The position numbers were made by a program, and so were the translations under genes. The notes under the pieces were generated by a model, which worked only from the letters and a program-made list of their open reading frames with translations, searched no databases and was not told where the DNA came from. From positions 496,001-560,000 of the forward strand of contig JANHCV010000004.1 of the NCBI GenBank assembly GCA_025594325.1: 64,000 nucleotides of DNA, given 5' to 3'. The DNA is from Blastocladiella emersonii ATCC 22665 (Eukaryota > Blastocladiomycota > Blastocladiomycetes > Blastocladiales > Blastocladiaceae). Positions 57,529 through 64,000 of the stretch are shown in pieces. Each line of letters starts with the position of its first letter. Within the stretch, counting starts at the first letter, position 1.

Positions 57529-60340
57529 CTACTTCCGGGGCGCGCGGCCGATGAACTTGATCATGGAGTACATCCCCATGAGCGCCTCGCGGCGCTGCTC
57601 GTCGGCGACGACGACCTCGTTCGTCGTCAGGTGCATCAGCGCCGTGGCCGCGAGCTGGCGCGACGGCACGTCGGGGTCCTCGTGCCGTTCCGCGGCCTTG
57701 GCGACCAGCACGTCCTCGAGCCGCGCCAGGTACCGGAGGTACGCGACCACGTCGGTGTGCACCGCCGGTGTGTCGAACAGCTCCGCGAAGACGGCGTCCA
57801 GCGCCGCCTTGAACGAGGCCGCGCCCGTGGCCATGTCCTCGGCGTACCGCTCCTCGTACAGAGCGCGCACCTCGATCTTGTCCGACACGCTGGCGGCCGG
57901 GTTGAACATGAGCTGCATGAGCTCGATCACGCCGGGCGTGACGCGGTGCTTGCTGACGAGGGCGGCGAGGCGCGCCACGCCCTCGTGCGACATGGGCGGC
58001 GCGGTCTTGTAGTTCCGCCCTTCGAAGTACATCCCGATGAGGTCGAGCTCGCTCGACGGCACGTCGTGCTTGACGCGCACGAGGGTCTTGTAGTACTCCA
58101 GGTGGTTGTAGGCGAGGGCGCGACCTGGACCGAGCTGGCCGTTGGCCTCGGCCTGGTCAAGCTCGGCGTCGCGCGCGACCACGGGGCCGCGTCGGCCCGG
58201 CCGCGCGAGCACGTCGCCCCGCTTGCCCACGTACGCGAGCACGTGGGGCACGGACTTGGGCTCGTCCGAATCGGAGTTGATCGACGCGGAGTCGTCATCA
58301 TCGTGAGCTTGGTCGCCGTCGACCTGCTGCTGCTCCTGCTCGGCGCCGACGACACCTTGGCCGTGCTGCGGCTCGAGGGCTGCGGCATGAGCGGCGCCGT
58401 CATGCCCGTGCTGCGAGACGGACGGCTTGGCCTTCTTGACCACGCGTCGCGCGGCGCCCTTGATGGACCCGACCGTGTTGCGGAACACCTGCTTCGCCGA
58501 CTGCGCGACCTCGCGCACCGCGGCCGTGGCGCGGCGGGTGGCCGCCGACGTGCGCGTGCGGGTACCGACCGGCGACTTCTTGGCCGGGAGCTCGACGGGC
58601 TGCTCGACGGGCTGCTCGACGGGCTGCACAGGGACCGAGGTCACAGCCTCGGGCGCGGCGGGCGGGACGAGGACCGAGGTCACGGCCGCGTGCGCAATGG
58701 GCTGGATGACGGCCGAGGGCACGGCCTCGATCTCGTTGGTCTCGACGAGGACCGAGGTCACGGCGGCGGGCGCGGCGGGCTGGACCAGGGCCGAGGTCAC
58801 GGCCTTGGTCTCGATGGGCTTGATGAGCGTCGAGGTCACGGCCTCGGGCTCGACGGCCGCGAGCGGCGCCTGGATCTGGTGCTGCTGCTCGGGCACCGTG
58901 CCAGACGCGGTGGATGCCTACGAGGCGCGAAACGATAGTCAGCTTCCGCTCGAGACCACCTCAAAGCAAGAAGACGTACCTCGAGGGGGGCGAGGTGCAG
59001 GAGTGGAGTATCCGATGGCGAGGAAGGGCAGGCGACCGTGGGGTTCTGCTCGATCTAACCGTAAAGGGTCAGTGTTTGCCCTCTCGAGACTCGTGCGCAG
59101 AGTCCAGCAAGCGTACCTCGACTGTCGACCCCCGAGGAGTAGAAAAGAGGACCGCTGAGTCGAGTGACGGGGAGAATGGAGAGGTTGGCGGCAGGTGCTT
59201 CTCGAGGGGCTACATGACGCCTAGCCAGCAAGGCCGGGTGAGCGGATTCGGCGGAGCGTACCTCGAGAACATGGTCGCCGAGAACATGAGGCGACAGGCA
59301 CGAGATCGCCAGGGTTGGCGACGGGATGAGGACCTCGATGCGGTCGAGGGCCTACACAAATCGAGGTCAGTACGTGGTCGAGACACGGCCCACAGGAACC
59401 GAAAGCGTACCTTGTGCTCGCCGAGTCGCGAACCGGCCGATGACGACCCCGAAACGGCCGAAGTACCGGGCCCGAACGACATCGAGGCCAACGCCGGCTT
59501 CGCGGGCGCAAACTGGTCGGTGTCGCGCAGCGGGGCCGTGCCCGTACCGGCAGTCGGTCCCGCCGCCGCCGCGTGCGCCAGAACGAGAGGCACGTCCGGC
59601 CCGTTGTCGACGTGGTCGGCATCCAGGCGGTGGTACGGCTCCTCGAAAATCTGGGCCGCGGCGGCGGGCGGAAGCGAGGCGGGCGCGGGGGTAGTCGCCG
59701 AGATGGTGGCGGGACTGGTAGCCGGCGAGGCGGGCTCGGTCGAGGTGGCAACCGTCGACGGAATGGTCGTGGTATTGGCCGAGGAGTCGGCGGCCGTGGT
59801 CTTGGCCGTCAGGGCGGCAGGCTTGGGGGCGTCGGCCGTGAGGACGGCGGGCTTGGGGGCGTCAGCGTCGCCCGTGAGGACGGCGGTCTTGGCGTCGCCC
59901 GCGAGGACGGCGGGCTTGGGGGCGTCGGTGACGACGGCGGCCGTGGTGTCGCCCGTGAGGACGGCGGGCTTGGCGTCGCCCGTGAGGACGGCGGGCTTGG
60001 CGTCGCCCGTGAGGACGGCGGTCTTGGCGTCGCCCGTGAGGACGGCGGTCTTGGTGTCGCCCGTGAGGACGGCGGTCTTGGTGTCGCCCGTGAGGACGGC
60101 GGTCTTGGTGTCGGCCGCGACGACGGCGGTCTTGATGGTGTCGGTGACGACGGCGGGCTTGGTGATGGTGCCCGAGACGGTCGGGGCGGGAGCGACCGAG
60201 GGCGTCGTCAGGTGGGGCGACATGGCCGCGAAGGCCGTGATGAGGTCCTCGATCTCGGCCGAGTAGCGCGGGGTCGACAGCGACTCGAAGGTCTCGCACG
60301 CGCGGCCGACGAGGCCGGAGGGAATCTCGTTGATGGTCAT
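57529..60340 (-). CDS. Repeat-rich Ala/Thr/Val protein of unknown function (858 aa, 5 exons)
   Basis: Exons 60340-59411, 59351-59262, 59209-59117, 59054-58980 and 58917-57529 are all phase 0, joined by 52-62-nt introns whose donors read AAG or GAG|gtacg. They total 859 codons. Residues ~1-45 ('MTINEIPSGLVGRACETFES', 'EIEDLITAFAAMSPHL') look structured. Residues ~55-175 are a 9-residue tandem repeat (consensus KTAVLTGDT), then Ala/Thr/Pro-rich sequence. The last exon opens with a ~15-residue repeat (consensus EAVTSVLVQPAAP, about six copies) and 'PVEQ' triplets, then a basic segment ('KGAARRVVKKAKP'), an acidic one, and a globular-looking C-terminal domain of ~230 residues ('VPHVLAYVGKRGDVLARPG', 'YNHLEYYKTLVRVKHDVPS', 'IELMQLMFNP', 'YLRYLARLEDVLVAKAAERH'). 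No known family is recognised. The two repeats suggest an extended linker or surface scaffold; no signal peptide is seen. Confidence 0.7.
58590..58850. repeat. Diverged ~45-bp coding repeat and 15-bp triplet
   Basis: About six imperfect ~45-bp units with the shared core GACCGAGGTCACGGC encode the EAVTSVLVQPAAP-type repeat of the same gene. Next to it, three consecutive 15-bp units (CTCGACGGGCTG with GC, at 58595-58630) encode VEQP repeats. Confidence 0.65.
59810..60170. repeat. 27-bp coding minisatellite (about 12 units, some diverged)
   Basis: Tandem units of 27 bp with core GTCGCCCGTGAGGACGGCGG followed by T/G CTTGG C/T. The block 59950-60110 is almost perfect; copies toward each end carry substitutions (for example ACGACGGCGGCC) and 6- or 9-bp insertions encoding 'DAPKP'. 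On the minus strand it encodes the 9-residue KTAVLTGDT repeat. It keeps the frame throughout, so copy number can change without breaking the protein. Confidence 0.85.
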
Positions 60341-63300
60341 GGTGACGATGGCGCGGAACGAAAAGGTGGGCGCGCGAGAACGTCGAGTCGAACGCTACAC
60401 GAGGAACTTGGTGAGCGTGGACGCGGATCACAGAGATCCGATCGGAGAGCGTACAGTAGTAGTAGACTGGCCGAGAGGAAGGCCGGTCGAACTTGGTGGC
60501 GGCGACGATGAGGGTCGTCGGCGCGGGTCTGGATCCGATCAGGTCGAGCCGTGCAGGGTCGAGGCGCTCGGGCGGGTGCAGGCGAGCAGGCAGATGAGGG
60601 CGACGGCACAGATGCGTGTGCAAGTGGCTCTCGTGGCGGTGCGAGGGGAAGGCCCGGTCGTCGACGCGGGGAGCACAGCGGGTGAGGGGTGGAGCGGATC
60701 GATGCCGAGGTCTGCTTGCGGGTCTTGAGGACGATCGAGAAGTCGGTCGTGGAGAGGTTCCGTCAGGTATGATACTTCGGTGAGTTCGATCCGAAAGAGA
60801 GTAAGGGTCGAGTGAGCGAGGGGGGAGGGGGAAGGGGAAGGTGGCGGGGGGTTTTTGTAGCCCGGCCGCTCGCCATGCGAGACCGTTGCATGGACATCGA
60901 GCGGCATTTGGTTAGGGTGGGAGGCAGCGGACTGACTGGCGTACGACGATGATCCGAAGTGAACGAGGCGCGAATATCAGAGCTCGCCGCGTGTCTCGCA
61001 CCGGCCACCTGACCGGTCGCTGCGAACCGAACTGGTCGCCGCGACGAATCACGGAATTCATCACGACACAGCCGCACAAACAGCTTCGAACCTGCTGCAA
61101 CGTACACAGCCGGAGCAGCTCGGCAAGGTTCATGACCATGAGGTGGCCCAAAACCCGCCGAACCCGCCGAACCCGCCGAGTCTACTTCAGCGTACCGTGG
61201 CGGCGCGAAGAAGCCGCCGTTCGCTCAGTCGACGAGCGCGATCCGGTTTCCTCGGAACCCGGTCTCGCACCAGAGATGAAAACGGGCGAGCGGACCATTG
61301 TGTTGCTCGCGCGGCGATACTCCAAAACTGAGCGGGCATTGAGCGCTCCCCTGACGTTTGAGAGGTGGCCGACGGGTACGAGTCCGGGGGTGCACGATCA
61401 AGGGAAGAGCACGGTCGCGGGCGAAATCATATATGGGTCATCGGGGAGGCTGCGGGAGGTTGCGGGAGGTCGAGGGGGAGCGGGTTCGTGGGAGGTCGCG
61501 GGGGAGAAGGCTTGGGCGAGGTTGAGAGAAGTCTCGAGGGGAGAGGAACCGTGGGAGGGCACCCGAGGCGTCGCAAGGACTAGGGCATGCGTGGAGCGCG
61601 GAGTGTTTCTGGGGACGGTGACGAGGTAGTGGTGCAGGATCAGACGAGTGCGAGCGAGTTCGGGTCCTGTGAAAGCGGCGGGAGGTCTCGGGGAGGTTGC
61701 AGGAGGGGCTTTCGAAGAGAGGAAGCGGCAAGAGAGGCCCGAGGCATCGCGGAGGTGGCAGGGTTTGCAGGTGGAGCAGGGCGCGGGCCCGAGCGACGGC
61801 GACGAGGTGGTGGCGGATCGGGGAACGCCGCCGGTGTTGGTCCGTGGTGATTTCATCAAGTCGAGCCGGGCTACATGGTTTCGGGGCAGCGGATCAGTGG
61901 GTGAAGGACGAGCGGGTGCTTGCCGATCGCCCCGGCAGCAGCAACGCGTCGACGCGTTGCACATGCCCCGTGGCTCGGGGTGGCGCGTGGGACCGCGTGG
62001 CGCCGCCACAATCGCTTGCCGCGTCCCGTTCCCGAGCGCGCGGCTGAGGGCCGAGGGCATAATCGCTGCCGTCTCGCGCTGACGGAAGCTACATCCGCGC
62101 GATCCGTGGTAAGAAAAGTCTTCTCAGCAGGCGCAACGGCGGCTGCCACCACGTCCCCGAGCACCTGGCTGCCCTGCGGCGGCGGGTCCACGATCTCGCG
62201 CGCGTGGTAGGACGTCGGCGGGAGCCATGTTGTGCCGGCGACTCGATGCAACTGTGTGGAATAGACATCAGGGACCTGCGTCGCTGCCGAGGTGAGGCGG
62301 CGATCAGGGTGGTCGGGATGTGCTCGAGCCACGGCCCGCGTCGGTCTCGCGAACGCGCCCGTGCGAGCACCGCGAGTACCCGGCGTCAGCGCCACGGGAG
62401 AGGGTCGGGCACGCTCTCGCCGCAACAGTGCCGAGTGCATGTACCGATGGTGGGGCAGCGTTCGCCGGCGACGTCAGCCGCGAAACAATCTCGCGCATGC
62501 GCGTTGGCTCCCCACCGCGCAGCGACGAGCGTCGGCGCGACTCACGACGAGCGCCGCAAAGCCGGGCTGCTGCTCCGCGGTCATGAAAGAGCGTCGACTG
62601 CACGCTTCGCGACCGAGCGGGGTGGTCGGGCGCGTCACGTCGCGACCCTGATCGCGTTCGTGATGGACTCAAGCGACACGACCTGCGACAAGGCCCGCGA
62701 GGGCTCGGCGTGCATGCCCATGGTGCCTGCGGTAGCTTGCATGAAGATACATTGCACTTTGTGTGTGTGGCAACCGGCGTTAGTGAGAGGGTCGGTTGTC
62801 CCGGGGAGCGGCGGCGGGGATGAGCCACACGTCGAGTGACGCGATCCTCTCGCCCACCGCGGCTCGGCTGGCGCTGCCACCTCGTCGCGTTTCCCCTTCT
62901 CGCTCAACCGCCCAATCGATATTGAAAATAAATGACGTATAATCGAGTGTATATTTCATCTGTCCTTCGCTGCGTTCCACTTCTCGTCTGCATGTCCGGT
63001 ACGGCAACTGTGCCGTGCTCGGCGGGAAGCAGCATCTCACAGTGAAAAAGGTTTGACTATATCACTTAGGGGCGGTTGCTAAGTCTCGGCGCAAAGGGTC
63101 GCAAAGTGGCTTAGGGCGGCCAAAGGGTCGCTGAGGGTCGCTAAGGGAGGGGAGACTTTGCGCCGCGGGACCAAGGTACTTTGAGCGGCGAGCGGACTTT
63201 GGGGCATCGCACAGTGGCTTAGCGTGCCCGCGACAAAGTCGCTTAGTCTCACTTTGCTGAGGGCCGGCGGCGGTCGCGGCCACTCGGTCCCGTTGTGCTG

Positions 63301-63349
63301 CTCATAGTCCGTTGAGCGTGGTGTAGAAACCGTCATGTACTACGATCCA
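60341..63349. other. 3-kb gene-poor region
   Basis: No gene is supported. It should include the promoter of the repeat protein near 60341-60600. Contents seen: three 9-bp GAACCCGCC-type units at 61152-61179; G/A-rich clustered CGGGAGGT words at about 61440-61760; the short-repeat patch at 63062-63260 listed separately. The longest frame (61398-62060, minus) is Pro/Arg/Ser-rich and looks like composition, not a protein. Confidence 0.5.
63062..63260. repeat. Patch of diverged short repeats built on CTTAG / ACTTTG / GGGTCGC words
   Basis: Within 200 bp the words GTGGCTTAG (about 63107 and 63212), GTCGCTTAG (about 63238), GGGTCGCTAAG, GGGTCGCTGAG, GGGTCGCAAAG and several ACTTTG/CAAAG words recur on both strands. 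It has a patchwork, partly inverted look rather than a clean tandem array. Candidates are a degenerate transposon end or a multi-site regulatory patch. Confidence 0.5.
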
Positions 63350-64000
63350 TCACTCGATCATCTCAATCATCACCATCACCACCGTCGTCGCTCTCCTCCT
63401 CGCCACGTTACCGCGGCCGTGGCCGCCGCTGCGGCCCGTTGTGCCGGCCCCACGCTCGTCAAGCGGCTCCATGTTCGGGTCGCCTGCGCCGGCCGTGTCG
63501 AGCTCGCCGTGCTGCGGGATCGGGACGAGCGACACGATCCAGACAATCTCGTTCGGAGCGGGTGCCCTGTCGGCCGCCGGCGGTGGCCGCTGCTCGTCAG
63601 GGCACACGCACACGCGGTCGCGAAGAGCGCGGACCGGTACGACGATCGGCTGCGCGACGGGGACGTAGCACGCGCGGCCGAGGCCCGCCGTCTCCGCTCG
63701 CGCCTTGTCCTGCGCGCTGAGCCGGCGGTGGTTCACCGGGTACACGGCGATCGGCCACAGCGCAGCGAACACGACGCCGCCGAGCTCGAAAAAGTCGGAG
63801 ATGTAGCCGAAAATCGACGACATGGCCGGGTCCGCGCCCGCGTTGGGCACCACGAAGCGCGCGGAGCTCGGCAGCGCGGGGAACGCGCCGGGAACTGCAA
63901 ACACCGCGTTGGCCACCGTCATCGGGATCACGACGCGGACGACGGCGTCCTTGCTGCACTGCAGTGGAACGCCGGACCGCGTCGCCGAGTGGAACACGGA
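63350..64000 (-). CDS. C-terminal part of an unrecognised membrane-associated protein (cut by window edge)
   Basis: A frame open from the right edge to a stop at 63350, about 217 codons. It contains an aromatic/hydrophobic segment ('IFGYISDFFELGGVVFAALWPIAVYPV') that could be one membrane helix or a re-entrant segment, then a charged stretch 'NHRRLSAQDKARAETAGLG', a possible small Cys pair (CVCPDEQ), and a Gly/Arg-rich tail ending in a Met/Val/Glu run (VVMVMIEMIE). The beginning is outside the window and an intron within the frame cannot be excluded. The function is not recognised. Confidence 0.45.
   Translation of the reverse strand, partial: SVFHSATRSGVPLQCSKDAVVRVVIPMTVANAVFAVPGAFPALPSSARFVVPNAGADPAMSSIFGYISDFFELGGVVFAALWPIAVYPVNHRRLSAQDKARAETAGLGRACYVPVAQPIVVPVRALRDRVCVCPDEQRPPPAADRAPAPNEIVWIVSLVPIPQHGELDTAGAGDPNMEPLDERGAGTTGRSGGHGRGNVARRRATTVVMVMIEMIE

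Noticed and set aside
61398-62060. 220-codon minus-strand frame in the gene-poor region
   Set aside because: Pro/Arg/Ser/Thr low complexity, no splice or domain support and a mirrored frame on the other strand.
1-64000. Bacterial features: operons with Shine-Dalgarno sites, CRISPR arrays, insertion sequences
   Set aside because: Introns in most genes, TATA boxes, divergent promoters and eukaryote-only families exclude a prokaryote; no spaced repeat array was seen.
1-64000. tRNA or rRNA genes
   Set aside because: No complete cloverleaf with A/B boxes or rRNA-like block was recognised by eye; a covariance search could still find one in the intergenic regions.

Overview
The window is nuclear DNA from a very GC-rich eukaryote with compact genes and short introns. 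I placed 51 introns by frame, mostly 52-110 nt; 34 of them begin GTACG and most end in TAG, often GTGTAG. The gene content points to an early-diverging zoosporic fungus, most likely Blastocladiomycota (Allomyces/Catenaria/Blastocladiella type). The reasons are an ethylene-receptor-like hybrid histidine kinase, class-A-like GPCRs, WD40-bearing ATG16, an OPT transporter, and a paralogous family with an N-terminal 'DWWRDSGLP' signature plus leucine-rich repeats. The lineage is inferred from protein families recalled from memory, not from a search.

Layout. 1-1.4 kb: N-terminal half of a PMCA-type Ca2+ P-ATPase (-). 2.5-4.2 kb: LRR-family copy A (-). A 218-bp foldback element lies in the divergent promoter it shares with a mitochondrial ADCK/ABC1 kinase (4.7-6.5 kb, +). 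6.6-10.8 kb: ethylene-receptor-like hybrid histidine kinase (-). 11.9-12.2 kb: 80-aa membrane protein (-). 12.7-14.9 kb: purine nucleoside phosphorylase and COQ10 (+). 15.3-19.6 kb: two broken LRR-family copies, B and C (-). 19.9-22.9 kb: two unrecognised genes (-). 23.2-25.4 kb: ATG16 (+). 25.5-28.3 kb: coiled-coil protein (-). 28.6-30.7 kb: GPHR (+). 31.2-32.4 kb: glycerophosphodiester phosphodiesterase (+). 32.9-34.3 kb: broken NUDT12/NPY1-like gene. 34.5-37.3 kb: OPT transporter (-). 38.5-41.7 kb: kinesin with a CaaX end (-). 42.1-42.5 kb: DPM2 (+). 42.6-43.3 kb: ZPR1-like half protein (-). 43.7-45.3 kb: FYVE/RING E3 ligase (+). 45.4-48.6 kb: two class-A-like GPCRs (-). 49.1-51.5 kb: multispanning protein (+). 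51.8-55.0 kb: helical domain, TKL kinase and LRR fusion (+). 55.4-57.0 kb: third GPCR (+). 57.5-60.3 kb: repeat-rich 858-aa protein (-). 60.3-63.3 kb: no gene seen. The edge at 64 kb holds a partial gene (-).

The genes are independent eukaryotic units, often in divergent pairs sharing 250-550 bp promoters. Themes are signalling (histidine kinase, GPCRs, TKL kinase), membrane traffic and organelle homeostasis (ATG16, GPHR, FYVE/RING, ADCK, COQ10) and transport (Ca2+ pump, OPT). The three most interesting items are the ethylene-type sensor with its copper-ligand residues intact, the GPCR trio with shared intron positions, and the 4-helix/TKL-kinase/LRR fusion. Exon coordinates were derived by hand from splice signals and reading frame. 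In every multi-exon model the exons sum to a whole number of codons.
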